64,000 nt of DNA from an uncultured Oscillospiraceae bacterium. GTDB taxonomy: Bacteria; Bacillota; Clostridia; Oscillospirales; Oscillospiraceae. Position numbers and translations under genes: made by a program. The stretch spans positions 124,001 to 188,000 of the forward strand of contig CALXDJ010000001.1 in assembly GCA_944387035.1 (NCBI GenBank), read 5' to 3'. Position 1 is the stretch's first letter; the number at the start of each line of letters is the position of its first letter. Below are positions 37,976 to 46,809 of the stretch, one piece after another. Below the pieces are notes generated by a model, which ran no database searches, had not been told where the DNA came from, and worked only from the letters and a program-made list of their open reading frames with translations.

Positions 37976-38893
37976 TCACTCCCGCAAGGACGGAGGATAG
38001 ACTCCCTGCTCATGCAGGCGCAGCAATTCCTGACGCACCAGCTCCCGGTCCTCCCGGTAGGTCATGCCAAACCACTTGTCTGCCGAATGCAGCACGGAAA
38101 CCTCCAGGGCCCCCGCTTTCATCTGCTGGTCCACCATCACCGGCAGCAAGCACTCGGCCTTGAGATTCTCCCCTGCCTCGTTTTGCAAAAACTCCTCAAA
38201 ATACGTCCGCAGAGCCGGGAAAATACTGGGGGTAAAGCCCCAGAAGTTCATGGAGACCACCGTATCCGGGTCCAGATTCCGGTCCTCAGCCAGATCCCGC
38301 AGAGTGCCGTCGGCGTACAGCTGCACCTTGAGCGCTTCCCGCACCGAACGCAGCTTTCCATCCTCCACCGTGCACACGCCGCGGGAAACCGTACCATGCA
38401 GACTGGCCGTGTTTTTCAGAAGATATCCCACCATGGTGGCCTTGCCCTCCGGCGGCAGCTGCGTCAGCTCCTGGTAGATCGTCCGGTACGCATCAATGCC
38501 GTAATAGTCATCGGCATTGATGACGCAGCTGGGCTCATGCACCACATCCGCCGCGCACAGCAGGGCGTGAACCGTACCAAAGGGCTTCGTCCGCTCCGCC
38601 GGGATGTGGTAAAACGACGGCACGGAGGAAAAATCCTGAAAGGCGTACGCCACTTCCACCGGACGACCGTCCAACGCCGTCCGCCGGGCCACCGTATCGC
38701 CGCACAGCTGGCGCACCATTTCCTCCATCTCCGGCTTGATGATAAACACTACTTTATTGAATCCGGCCCGCAGCGCATCATAAATGGAGTACTCCATTAA
38801 AATTTCCCCGTTGGGGCCGACTCCATCCACCTGCTTGCTGCCGCCGTAGCGGGAACCCAGTCCCGCCGCCATAATGACCAATGAAGCGTTCAT
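37976..38893 (-). CDS. Sugar-phosphate nucleotidyltransferase-like protein
   Basis: 305 residues with a GT-A-like NTP-transferase fold. The N-terminal signature MAAGLGSRYGGSKQVDGVGPNGE corresponds to the nucleotide-binding loop of glucose-1-phosphate thymidylyl/uridylyltransferases; INADDYYG holds the metal-binding Asp residues. The GGSKQ..GVGPNGE form is characteristic of an uncharacterised clostridial group often found outside polysaccharide operons. The product nucleotide sugar cannot be predicted. An AAGGAG site precedes ATG 38893. It is divergent from the Fur-family gene. Confidence 0.8.
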   Translation of the reverse strand: MNASLVIMAAGLGSRYGGSKQVDGVGPNGEILMEYSIYDALRAGFNKVVFIIKPEMEEMVRQLCGDTVARRTALDGRPVEVAYAFQDFSSVPSFYHIPAERTKPFGTVHALLCAADVVHEPSCVINADDYYGIDAYRTIYQELTQLPPEGKATMVGYLLKNTASLHGTVSRGVCTVEDGKLRSVREALKVQLYADGTLRDLAEDRNLDPDTVVSMNFWGFTPSIFPALRTYFEEFLQNEAGENLKAECLLPVMVDQQMKAGALEVSVLHSADKWFGMTYREDRELVRQELLRLHEQGVYPPSLRE

Positions 38894-38991
38894 TGTCTCT
38901 CTCCTTGTTTGTAATCCAATCTTGCGTATCCTTGCGCAACGTTTTGGCCTTTCTATACCATACTCTATCCCCGCTTTTTTTGCAACTACTC

Positions 38992-39040
38992 TTGACTTTT
39001 TTCTCCACCAGCCTATAATACGAAAATGATTTTCAATTTC
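38992..39040 (+). promoter_or_regulatory. Promoter and Fur/Zur-type box of the metal-import operon
   Basis: TTGACT (38992-38997), 16-base spacer, consensus TATAAT (39014-39019). Immediately downstream, 39022-39040, a 19-base site matches 14 of 19 positions of the classical Fur box; its left part GAAAAT-G-ATTTTC is a perfect palindrome. A bound Fur-family dimer would block transcription start. Confidence 0.8.
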
Positions 39041-39064
39041 AAATTCACATAGGGAGGCTCGGCC

Positions 39065-39484
39065 GTGTCATATAGTACCAAACAACAGCAAGCCGTGCTG
39101 CAGTGTCTGGAACAGTGCAGTGAAGAGCCCATCAGCGCAGCGGCCCTGGCAGAACAGCTGCGGCACAGCGGAAATCCCGTGGGATTGGCCACGGTATACC
39201 GGCAATTGGAAAAGCTGGAACAGGCTGGACAGATTCATAAAATCCGCACTGAGGAGGGGGCTTTTTATCAGATCTGCCCCCATCGGGCCGCCCAGGGGCG
39301 GGAGTGCTTTCTGCTCCGCTGTGAGCGGTGCGGCCATGTGGTCCATCTGGACTGCGGCCATCTTCACGCACTCTACGAACATCTGGAGGCGGAGCATCAC
39401 TTCCGGATTGATCCCCGCCGCACGATCCTGACAGGGTTATGTCAGGCCTGCGCCGGAAAGGAGGATCCCCATGGAACCCAATGA
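39065..39484 (+). CDS. Fur-family metalloregulator, probably zinc-responsive (Zur)
   Basis: 139-residue winged-helix dimeric repressor. The helix-turn-helix includes LATVYRQLEKLEQAGQI with the conserved TVYR pattern. Two Cys pairs, CERC and CQAC, form the structural zinc site; His residues in HLDCGHLH form the sensing site. GTG start at 39065 after an AGGGAGG site. The genes that follow encode a zinc-type ABC importer, which supports Zur over PerR or Fur. Operator visible at the promoter, implying autorepression under metal-replete conditions. Confidence 0.85.
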   Translation: MSYSTKQQQAVLQCLEQCSEEPISAAALAEQLRHSGNPVGLATVYRQLEKLEQAGQIHKIRTEEGAFYQICPHRAAQGRECFLLRCERCGHVVHLDCGHLHALYEHLEAEHHFRIDPRRTILTGLCQACAGKEDPHGTQ

Positions 39485-40181
39485 ACTGATTGTCTGTCGG
39501 GACGTGTCCCTGGGATACGAGGGACAGAGCGTCCTGACCCACCTGGACCTGACCATCCGGGCGGGAGATTATCTTTGTATTGTAGGAGACAACGGCTCCG
39601 GAAAGTCCACCTTGCTGCGGGGCCTTCTGGGATTGCTGACACCGCAAAGCGGCCGGATCGAGCGGGCGGAGGAGCTGCGCCGGGGCGCCATCGGGTATCT
39701 TCCCCAGCAGACCCGGGCCCAGCGGGACTTCCCCGCCACGGTATTTGAGGTAGTGCTCTCCGGCTGCCTCAACCGGGGTGTCCGGTTTTTCTACTCCCCG
39801 GCCCAAAAATCCCAGGCGCTGATGAACATGGGAAAGCTGGGTATCCTGGAACTCAAGGACCAGTGCTACCGGGAGCTCTCCGGCGGTCAGCAGCAGCGGG
39901 TGCTGCTGGCCCGTGCCCTATGCGCCGCCGGAAAGCTGCTGATTCTGGACGAACCCATTACCGGCCTGGATCCGGCGGCGGCCCAGGATCTCTACAAGAC
40001 CCTTTCTTACCTCAATGAAAAGGAAGGCATGGCCGTGGTCATGGTGACCCATGATCTCAAGGCCGCTTTGCGCAGCGCCCGCACCGTGCTGCACATTGGA
40101 CGCAGCAGCGTATTCCTCGGCACTGTGGCCGACTATCTCGCCTCCCCCCAGGGACGGCGCTTCCGGGAGGCGGAGTCATGA
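39471..40181 (+). CDS. Metal ABC importer ATPase, ZnuC-like
   Basis: 236-residue ATPase: Walker A GDNGSGKST (about residue 39), Q-loop LPQQTR, signature LSGGQQQR, Walker B LLILDEPITGLD, H-loop THD. Family: zinc/manganese (ZnuC/MntB) type. It overlaps the regulator gene by 14 bases and the permease gene by 4. The solute-binding lipoprotein (ZnuA) is not in this operon within the window. Confidence 0.9.
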   Translation: MEPNELIVCRDVSLGYEGQSVLTHLDLTIRAGDYLCIVGDNGSGKSTLLRGLLGLLTPQSGRIERAEELRRGAIGYLPQQTRAQRDFPATVFEVVLSGCLNRGVRFFYSPAQKSQALMNMGKLGILELKDQCYRELSGGQQQRVLLARALCAAGKLLILDEPITGLDPAAAQDLYKTLSYLNEKEGMAVVMVTHDLKAALRSARTVLHIGRSSVFLGTVADYLASPQGRRFREAES

Positions 40182-40990
40182 TCATCCTGCAAATGCTTTC
40201 CTATCCCTTCATGCAGCGGGCCCTCATTGCCGGCGTGCTGGTCAGCCTGTGCGCTGCACTGCTGGGCGTCTCTCTGGTGCTCAAGCGCTACTCCATGATC
40301 GGCGACGGCCTCAGCCATGTCTCCTTCGGCGCCCTGGCCATTGCCGTGGCCCTGGGGATCACGCCGCTGTACTTCTCCATTCCGGTGGTCATTCTGGCGG
40401 CGTTTTTGCTGCTGCGCATGGCCAGCCATCCGCGGTTCAACAGTGACGCCGCCATCGCCGCCACCAGCGCATCCGCCCTGGCCATCGGCATTCTGGTCAT
40501 CTCCCTGACCACCGGCATGACCACCGACGTGGACAATTACATGTTCGGCAGTGTTCTGGCCATGTCCGATCAGGATGTGATATTGTCCGTCATTCTGAGC
40601 GTAGCGGTGCTGGTGCTGTTTGTGCGGTTCTATCACCAGCTCTTTGCCGTCACCTTTGACGAAAGCTTCTCCCGTGCCACAGGGTTGCACGTAGACCGCT
40701 ACAATACCCTTCTGGCTGTCCTGACTGCACTGACCATTGTGTTGGGCATGCGGATGATGGGCGCCATGCTGATCTCCTCTTTGGTCATTTTCCCCGCCCT
40801 GACAGCCATGCGCCTATTCAAAAGTTTCCGGGGCGTCATTCTCTGCGCCGCAGTGACAGCGGTGGTGTGCTTTTGTGTGGGACTGCTGATTTCTTTCGCC
40901 TGGTCCACCCCGGTAGGTGCCACGGTGGTGGCAGCGGACCTGGTGCTATTTTTGCTCTCCTGCGCTGCTGCTTCTGTACGCCGGAGATAA
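40178..40990 (+). CDS. Metal ABC importer permease, ZnuB-like
   Basis: 270-residue inner-membrane protein with about eight helices and the ABC-3 family patterns (SLVLKRYSMIGDGLSHVSFG near the N-terminus; ALTIVLGMRMMGAMLISSLVIFPA in the second half). Transports zinc or manganese with the ATPase encoded upstream. ATGA overlap of 4 bases signals coupling. Confidence 0.9.
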   Translation: MIILQMLSYPFMQRALIAGVLVSLCAALLGVSLVLKRYSMIGDGLSHVSFGALAIAVALGITPLYFSIPVVILAAFLLLRMASHPRFNSDAAIAATSASALAIGILVISLTTGMTTDVDNYMFGSVLAMSDQDVILSVILSVAVLVLFVRFYHQLFAVTFDESFSRATGLHVDRYNTLLAVLTALTIVLGMRMMGAMLISSLVIFPALTAMRLFKSFRGVILCAAVTAVVCFCVGLLISFAWSTPVGATVVAADLVLFLLSCAAASVRRR

Positions 40991-40992
40991 CC

Positions 40993-41033
40993 CCGGGGGC
41001 GGACGGAATCCATTTGGTACCGTCCGCCCCCGG
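40993..41033 (+). terminator. Candidate terminator of the metal-import operon
   Basis: A perfect 14-bp GC-rich stem (40993-41006 with 41020-41033) with a 13-base loop directly after the permease gene. No U-run follows, so termination efficiency is uncertain. Confidence 0.5.
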
Positions 41034-41092
41034 AACTGGGGAAAAAAGTGGGACAAAGGCGGAAAAAACTTCTCTTTTCTCCTGCAAAAGGC

Positions 41093-41121
41093 TTGCACTT
41101 TCTCATAGTCTGTGGTATATT
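41093..41121 (+). promoter_or_regulatory. Promoter of the rimP-nusA-infB operon
   Basis: TTGCAC (41093-41098), 17-base spacer, TATATT (41116-41121) with an extended TG. It precedes a short leader with a terminator-like hairpin. Confidence 0.72.
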
Positions 41122-41143
41122 TGCATATGTTAGAGTATGTAAG

Positions 41144-41176
41144 CAGCGGAGTGGACCCTGGGTCCGCTCTTTTTAT
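41144..41176 (+). terminator. Leader terminator upstream of rimP (possible NusA autoregulation)
   Basis: An AGCGGA/TCCGCT stem (41144-41149 with 41162-41167) with a partly self-complementary loop followed by CTTTTTATT, placed about 20 bases after the predicted start site and ~65 bases before rimP. In Bacillus subtilis the ylxS-nusA leader holds a NusA-dependent terminator through which NusA limits its own synthesis; the position here is analogous. Confidence 0.55.
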
Positions 41177-41236
41177 TGGCCTTTTTTCCCTGGTCAAAAT
41201 TTGAAAATGCTGTCAAAAGAAGGGAGGGATCTTTCC

Positions 41237-41698
41237 ATGAAGAAAATCACGGAACTGACCGCCGAACTGGCCGCCCCCGCCATTGCCGAGGCCGGCTGCA
41301 CCCTCTGGGACGTGGAGTATGTTCGGGAGGCCGGCACCTGGTACCTGCGGGTCCTTCTGGACAAGGAAGGCGGCGTGGACATTCTGGACTGCGAGGCCGT
41401 CTCCCGCAAGCTCAGCGATCTTCTGGATGAGGCGGACCCCATTGAGGGCAGCTATACGCTGGAGGTTGGCTCAGCCGGCGCCGAACGGGCGCTTAAGCGG
41501 CCTGGAGACTTCCAGCGCTATCTGGGCAGCCCCGTTTTGGTAAAGCTTTACCGCAACCGGGACGGCCGGAAGGAGTTTGCCGGCTACCTCAAAGCTTATG
41601 ACGAGGCCACCGGTGCCGTTACAGTCACAGTGGGGAACCAGGAACTCACATTTGAGAAAAAAGATGTGGCTCTGGTCCGCCTGCGGGTGGAGTTTTAA
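41237..41698 (+). CDS. rimP: Ribosome maturation factor RimP
   Basis: 153-residue assembly factor for the small ribosomal subunit. The two-domain RimP pattern is clear: an N-terminal part with CTLWDVEYVREAGTWYLRVLLDKEGGV, the DCEAVSRKLSDLLDE helix, LEVGSAGAERALKRPGDFQRYLG, and a C-terminal SH3-like barrel. First gene of the conserved transcription/translation operon, 73 bases before nusA. ATG 41237 is preceded by a GGGAGGG site. Confidence 0.94.
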   Translation: MKKITELTAELAAPAIAEAGCTLWDVEYVREAGTWYLRVLLDKEGGVDILDCEAVSRKLSDLLDEADPIEGSYTLEVGSAGAERALKRPGDFQRYLGSPVLVKLYRNRDGRKEFAGYLKAYDEATGAVTVTVGNQELTFEKKDVALVRLRVEF

Positions 41699-41771
41699 GC
41701 ACATGGAATGCGGCAGCGCCGCAAATCCCGACAACGTAACGTATTATTTAAAATAAGGAGAATCACAACAG

Positions 41772-42950
41772 ATGAAAGGCAAGAAGCAGAAGGAGCCCGT
41801 GGGCATGAATCCTGCGGAGATCTTCGCCGCTGTGGCAATGCTGGAAAAAGAGCGGGGGATCCCTCAGTCCTTCATGATGGGCAAAATCATTCAGGCAGTC
41901 ACCACCGCTTACAAGCGGGACCATGAGGGCGTGGAAAACGTGATCGTGGAGGCCGACGAAGAGCATCAGACGCTCAAGATGTTCGTCCAGAAGACCGTGG
42001 TGGATGAAGAGGACTATGTGGATCCTGCCAACGAAATGACCCTGGCTGAAGCCAAGCATCTTTCCGCCAAGTATGAAATCGGCGACATCGTCAACATCCC
42101 CGTGGACAACGTGGAATTCGGCCGCATTGCTGCCGGCAACGGCAAGCAGGTCATCATCCAGGGTCTGCGGGAAGCCGAGCGCGGCATGGTGTATGACGAG
42201 TTCAACTCCAAGCAGCACGAGATTCTCACCGGCGTGGTGACCCGGATCGATCCCCGCACCGGCAATGCTTCCCTGCGCATCGGCACCGGCACCGAGTCCA
42301 CCGAGGCTCTGCTCATGGCCGGCGAGCAGGTTCCCGGCGAAGAGCTGGAAGAGGGCATGCACATCAAGGTCTACGTGGTGGACGTCCGCCGTCTGACCCG
42401 GGGCCCGCAGGTCCTGATCTCCCGGACTCATCCGGGCCTGGTCAAGCGTCTGTTCGAGCTGGAAGTGCCCGAAATCTACGACGGCACCGTCGAGGTCAAG
42501 TCCATCGCCCGGGAAGCCGGCAGCCGCACCAAGATGGCTGTGTGGTCCAACGATGAAAACGTGGATCCCATCGGTGCGTGCGTGGGTCCCAAGGGTGCCC
42601 GTGTAGCCGCCATTGTCGAAGAGCTCCGGGGCGAGAAGATCGACATCATCAAGTACAGTGAGGATCCCGCCCAGTTCATTGCCGCCGCTCTGGCTCCCGC
42701 CGACGTGGTGGACGTGTGGATGGCGGACGAGGGCAAGGCCTGCCGCGTGCTGGTGCCGGACGATCAGCTGTCCCTGGCCATCGGCAAGGAGGGTCAGAAT
42801 GCCCGTTTGGCAGCCCGCCTCACCGGTTATAAAATTGATATCAAACCCCAGAGCTATCAGGACTCCGACGCGGACGCCGCTCCCGAAGCTTCTTCTGAAG
42901 AAGAGGAAGTTCTTGCGGAGGAGACCGGCGAGACTCCGGCGGAATCCTAA
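41772..42950 (+). CDS. nusA: Transcription termination/antitermination factor NusA
   Basis: 392 residues that bind RNA polymerase and nascent RNA and modulate pausing, termination and antitermination. Order of domains: N-terminal polymerase-binding domain, S1 domain (about 135-200), KH1 with VGPKGARVAAIVEELRGEKIDI and KH2 with AIGKEGQNARLAARLTGYKIDI. The C-terminus is an acidic tail and no acidic-repeat (AR) domains follow, as in most Firmicutes. AAGGAG site. Confidence 0.96.
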   Translation: MKGKKQKEPVGMNPAEIFAAVAMLEKERGIPQSFMMGKIIQAVTTAYKRDHEGVENVIVEADEEHQTLKMFVQKTVVDEEDYVDPANEMTLAEAKHLSAKYEIGDIVNIPVDNVEFGRIAAGNGKQVIIQGLREAERGMVYDEFNSKQHEILTGVVTRIDPRTGNASLRIGTGTESTEALLMAGEQVPGEELEEGMHIKVYVVDVRRLTRGPQVLISRTHPGLVKRLFELEVPEIYDGTVEVKSIAREAGSRTKMAVWSNDENVDPIGACVGPKGARVAAIVEELRGEKIDIIKYSEDPAQFIAAALAPADVVDVWMADEGKACRVLVPDDQLSLAIGKEGQNARLAARLTGYKIDIKPQSYQDSDADAAPEASSEEEEVLAEETGETPAES

Positions 42951-42969
42951 GAGAAAGGCGGCCTGACAA

Positions 42970-43251
42970 ATGCCAAAAGTGAAAAAAATTCCCCAGCGGC
43001 AGTGTGTCGGCTGCCGGGAAATGAAAGACAAAAAGGCGCTTTTGCGTGTGGTCAAAGCTCCCGACGGCTCCGTGAGCCTGGATTTCGGCGGCAAAAAGCC
43101 CGGCCGGGGCGCCTATGTATGCCACGATGTGGCGTGCCTGCGCAAGGCCCGGAAAAGCCGGGCCTTGGAGCGGGCATTTGAAACCGCCATCCCTCCAGAG
43201 GTCTATGACGCCATGGAGAAGGAGCTGGGAGGTGAGAGCCGTGAGCAATGA
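42970..43251 (+). CDS. rnpM: RNA-binding protein YlxR/RnpM (DUF448)
   Basis: 93-residue basic protein with the YlxR signature RQCVGCREMKDKKALLRVVK, followed by a PGRGAYVC motif. YlxR/RnpM binds RNase P RNA in B. subtilis and modulates its activity. Lies 19 bases after nusA and overlaps the next gene by 11. Confidence 0.93.
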   Translation: MPKVKKIPQRQCVGCREMKDKKALLRVVKAPDGSVSLDFGGKKPGRGAYVCHDVACLRKARKSRALERAFETAIPPEVYDAMEKELGGESREQ

Positions 43252-43858
43252 CCGGATACTCTCGCTTCTGGGGCTCGCCCTGCGGGGCGGACGTCTGGTA
43301 TTGGGCGAGGAACCGGTGGAGTCCGTGGCCCGGGCCCGGGACGCCCGGCTGATCCTGCTGGCCTGTGACGCGGCGGACAATACCCGCCGCCGGGTACGGC
43401 ACTTTGCCGATGCCGGACAATGTCTCTGGTTCCAGATTCCCTACACGAAAGAGCAGCTGGGGCAGGCCACCGGCCGCACCAGCGTCGCCATCGCGGCGCT
43501 GACCGACATCGGGCTGGCCTCAACCATTGCGCACCGGCTGGCGGAGGAGGATCCCGCCCGTTATGAAGAAAGCGCCCGCCGGCTGGACCGCAAGGCCGCC
43601 CGGGCCGCTCAGCGCCGGGCTGAGCAGCTGGCCCATGAGAAAAATCTCCGCCGGGGTCGGCGCAAACCCGCTCAGCATGCCGACGCGGCCCCCTCGGCCG
43701 TGCCGTCTGAAGCGGCTCCGGCGCCCAAGCGGGGCACTCAGTCCCGCACAAAGTCTCACCCTTCCAGGGATCACCGCCCCAGACCGGGGGCTTCCCCTTA
43801 CGCCCACAGCCGCCCTGTCAAAAAGGGCAAGGGTTCCTTCCGCAAGAAGGCGACGTAA
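43241..43858 (+). CDS. L7Ae-like ribosomal protein YlxQ with long basic tail
   Basis: 205 residues. The first ~100 form an L7Ae/L30e/S12e/Gadd45-type RNA-binding fold (LLGLALRGGRLVLGEEPV...ARLILLACDAADNTRRRV), which binds kink-turn RNA. Unlike the ~100-residue B. subtilis YlxQ, it carries a ~100-residue Arg/Lys/Ala/Pro-rich tail, probably disordered. GTG start at 43241, overlapping rnpM, with a GGAGGTGAG site. Confidence 0.87.
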   Translation: MSNDRILSLLGLALRGGRLVLGEEPVESVARARDARLILLACDAADNTRRRVRHFADAGQCLWFQIPYTKEQLGQATGRTSVAIAALTDIGLASTIAHRLAEEDPARYEESARRLDRKAARAAQRRAEQLAHEKNLRRGRRKPAQHADAAPSAVPSEAAPAPKRGTQSRTKSHPSRDHRPRPGASPYAHSRPVKKGKGSFRKKAT

Positions 43859-43924
43859 GCGGACCGATCGAACAAATTCTCCCCAGCCCCCGGGTTGGAG
43901 CATAACGAGGTGTTTTTATTGGGT

Positions 43925-46288
43925 ATGGAAAAATATAGAGTCCATGAGGTGGCCAAAGACTTCGGTCTGCCCACCAAGACCATTACAGAAATTCTGACCA
44001 AATATGTGGCGGCTCCGAAAAACCACATGCAGGTCCTGGACGATCACGAGCTGTCTGTGATCTTTGATTACCTGACACAGCACAATCAGGTTTCCAGCAT
44101 TCAAGCCATCTTTGCAGACACGTATCAGGCGAAGTCTGCTCCCGCCCAGGCGGACGCTCCGGCCGACGCTCACAAGAGCGCTGCGCCGGCGGAAAAGCAG
44201 CCCGCTCAGGCTGCGGAAGTCCGCAAGAATGCTGATACGCCGGCCAAGCAGCCCGCTGACACGCAGAAGGCCGCCGCTCCCGTGCAGCAGCCCTCCACCC
44301 GGGTTCCCCAGAAGAAGATCGTGGACACCCGCAAGGGCGGCGACGTGAACCTGGCCAAGTACGACGAGCGCCTGGAGACTCTGGGCGGCGAGCGTGCCGA
44401 GCGGATGCAGCAAAAGGGCGGCAAGGAAAAGTTCCGCAACAGCAATCAGCGCCGGGGCAACATGACCTTCTCCAACAAGCGCAAGCAGGACGAGGCCGAA
44501 CGGATGCGCCGCCTGCAGCTGGAGATTGCCAAAAAAGCGCCCGTCAAGGTCCAGATCCCCGATGAGATCTCTGTGGGTGAGCTGGCCAGCCGGATGAAGA
44601 AAACCGGCGCCGAGGTGGTCAAATGCCTGATGAAAAACGGCGTCATGGCCTCTCTGAGCCAGCTGATCGACTTTGACACCGCTGCCATCATCGCTGAGGA
44701 AATGGGCTGCAAGGTGGAAAAGGAAGTCGTCGTCACCATCGAGGAAAAGCTCATCGATGTCCATGAGGATAAGCCGGAGGACCTGGTTCCCCGGGCTCCC
44801 GTGGTGGTGGTCATGGGCCACGTCGACCACGGCAAGACCTCCCTGCTGGATACCATCCGCAATACCTCCGTGGCAGCCGGTGAGGCCGGCGGCATCACCC
44901 AGCACATCGGCGCCTATCAGGTGCAGGTCAACGGCAAGCCCATTACCTTCCTGGATACCCCGGGCCACGAGGCATTTACCTCCATGCGGGCCCGCGGCGC
45001 CATGATTACGGATATTGCCATTCTGGTGGTGGCGGCGGATGACGGCATCATGCCCCAGACCATCGAATCCATCAACCATGCCAAGGCCGCAGAGATCCCC
45101 ATCATTGTGGCCATCAACAAAATTGACCGGGAGAACGCCAACCCCGACCGTGTCATGCAGCAGCTGACGGAATACGGCCTGGTGCCCGAAGAGTGGGGCG
45201 GCCAGACCATCTGCTGCAAGATCTCCGCCAAGAAGCATATCGGCATTGAAAACCTGCTGGAGATGGTGACCCTCACCGCCGAGATGGAAGAGCTCAAGGC
45301 CAACCCCAACCGGGCCGGTCAGGGCACTGTCATCGAGGCCCGGCTGGACAAGGGCCGCGGCCCCGTGGCAACGCTGCTGGTCCAAAACGGCACCCTCAAG
45401 CAGGGCGATATCATCATCGCCGGTACTGCTGTGGGCCGCGTACGGACTATGATGAACTACAAGGGCGCCCGTCTCACCGAGGCCGGTCCCTCCGTCCCCG
45501 TGGAGATTGCCGGTCTTTCCGAGGCTCCCACCGCAGGCAGTCCCTTCTTCGCCGTGGCCGACGAGCGTATGGCCCGGGAACTGGTGGAGCAGCGCAAGGC
45601 CGAGGAGAAGGCCAAGGCCGCCGCGCCGGTGCAGAAGGTCTCCCTGGAGAACCTTTTCGATCAGATCCAGGCCGGCGAGCGCAAGGAACTGGCCCTGATC
45701 GTCAAGGCCGACGTACAGGGCAGCGTGGAAGCCGTGAAAGCCTCTCTGGAGAAGCTCTCCAACGACGAGGTCAACGTCCGGGTCATCCACGGCGGTGTCG
45801 GCGCTATCAGCGAGTCTGATATCATGCTGGCTGCGTCTTCCAACGCCATCATCGTGGGCTTCAATGTCCGCCCCGATGCTGCCGCCCGGGACGGCGCCAT
45901 CCGCCAGAACGTGGATATGCGGATGTACCGGGTCATCTACGACTGCATTGACGAAATCGAAGCCGCTATGAAGGGCATGCTGGCTCCCAAGTACCGCGAA
46001 GTGGTGCTGGGCCACGCCGAAGTCCGGCAGACCTACAAGGTCTCCGGCATCGGCACCGTGGCCGGCTGCTACGTGCAGGACGGCAAGATCGTCCGCGCCT
46101 GCTCCGTGCGGGTGGTTCGCGACGGCATCGTGATTCACGAGGGCCAGCTGGCCTCCCTGAAGCGCTTCAAGGATGACGCCAAGGAGGTCGCGGAAAACTA
46201 TGAGTGCGGCATGACCGTGGAGAAGTTCAACGACATCAAGGAAGGCGACATCATCGAAGCCTTCACCATGGAAGAGATTCCTCGTTAA
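43925..46288 (+). CDS. infB: Translation initiation factor IF-2
   Basis: 787-residue GTPase that positions initiator tRNA on the 30S subunit. An N-terminal helical IF2_N domain ([13 protein letters not shown]), an Ala/Pro/Lys-rich linker, a second IF2_N domain, then the G domain with [16 protein letters not shown] and NKID motifs, followed by domains II to IV including the C-terminal tRNA-binding barrel. The start is ATG 43925; an in-frame TTG at 43919 has better spacing (8 bases) from a weak ACGAGG site and is possible. 66 bases after ylxQ. Confidence 0.95.
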   Translation: MEKYRVHEVAKDFGLPTKTITEILTKYVAAPKNHMQVLDDHELSVIFDYLTQHNQVSSIQAIFADTYQAKSAPAQADAPADAHKSAAPAEKQPAQAAEVRKNADTPAKQPADTQKAAAPVQQPSTRVPQKKIVDTRKGGDVNLAKYDERLETLGGERAERMQQKGGKEKFRNSNQRRGNMTFSNKRKQDEAERMRRLQLEIAKKAPVKVQIPDEISVGELASRMKKTGAEVVKCLMKNGVMASLSQLIDFDTAAIIAEEMGCKVEKEVVVTIEEKLIDVHEDKPEDLVPRAPVVVVMGHVDHGKTSLLDTIRNTSVAAGEAGGITQHIGAYQVQVNGKPITFLDTPGHEAFTSMRARGAMITDIAILVVAADDGIMPQTIESINHAKAAEIPIIVAINKIDRENANPDRVMQQLTEYGLVPEEWGGQTICCKISAKKHIGIENLLEMVTLTAEMEELKANPNRAGQGTVIEARLDKGRGPVATLLVQNGTLKQGDIIIAGTAVGRVRTMMNYKGARLTEAGPSVPVEIAGLSEAPTAGSPFFAVADERMARELVEQRKAEEKAKAAAPVQKVSLENLFDQIQAGERKELALIVKADVQGSVEAVKASLEKLSNDEVNVRVIHGGVGAISESDIMLAASSNAIIVGFNVRPDAAARDGAIRQNVDMRMYRVIYDCIDEIEAAMKGMLAPKYREVVLGHAEVRQTYKVSGIGTVAGCYVQDGKIVRACSVRVVRDGIVIHEGQLASLKRFKDDAKEVAENYECGMTVEKFNDIKEGDIIEAFTMEEIPR

Positions 46289-46327
46289 CCCTCTCTTCGT
46301 CGCACAGAACGTTTTATCTATCGCACC

Positions 46328-46360
46328 GGGCGGGCGGCTTCGCCCGCCCGCGTGTTCTTT
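46328..46360 (+). other. GC-rich hairpin between infB and rbfA
   Basis: An 8-bp GC stem (46328-46335 with 46342-46349) followed by CGTGTTCTTTT. It may partly terminate or process the long operon transcript between the initiation factor and the downstream genes. Confidence 0.5.
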
Positions 46361-46419
46361 TCCGCCCCGGTGCCGGGTGCGGAACCCACCCCATTTTTCA
46401 AGTGAAAGGAGGCCCATTC

Positions 46420-46809
46420 ATGTCCAGCAATCGAATTGGCCGCATCAACGAAGAAATTCAGCGGGAGCTCAGTGACCAGCTCCGCCGCCTGAAGGATCCC
46501 CGGGTGTCTGCCACCGGCATGGTCTCCATTACCCGGGTAGATACCACCGGTGATCTGCGCTATGCCCGGATCTATATCAGCACGTTGGACAAGACACGGG
46601 AAACCGAGGTCCTCAAGGGTCTCAAATCCGCCGCCGGGTTCCTGCGCCGGGAACTGGGCCGTGCCCTGCAGCTGCGCTACACGCCGGAGCTGCAGTTCAT
46701 CGCCGACGACTCCATCGCCCACGGCGCTCATATTCTGGAGGTACTGCGGAAGGTGGAACGGGAGGACGAGTCCCGCGGTCAAGCGGAAACGGAGGAAGGT
46801 TCATGCTGA
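46420..46809 (+). CDS. rbfA: 30S ribosome-binding factor RbfA
   Basis: 129-residue KH-type protein that helps mature 16S rRNA and supports cold growth. The RbfA pattern is intact: RIGRINEEIQRELSDQLRRLKDPR near the N-terminus, an RVDTTGDLRYARIYIS strand pair and LRYTPELQFIADDSI. An AAAGGAGG site precedes the ATG. Overlaps nrnA by 7 bases. Confidence 0.95.
   Translation: MSSNRIGRINEEIQRELSDQLRRLKDPRVSATGMVSITRVDTTGDLRYARIYISTLDKTRETEVLKGLKSAAGFLRRELGRALQLRYTPELQFIADDSIAHGAHILEVLRKVEREDESRGQAETEEGSC

Noticed and set aside
43916-46417. 833-codon frame on the minus strand opposite infB
   Set aside because: Antisense shadow of IF-2, with no family similarity.
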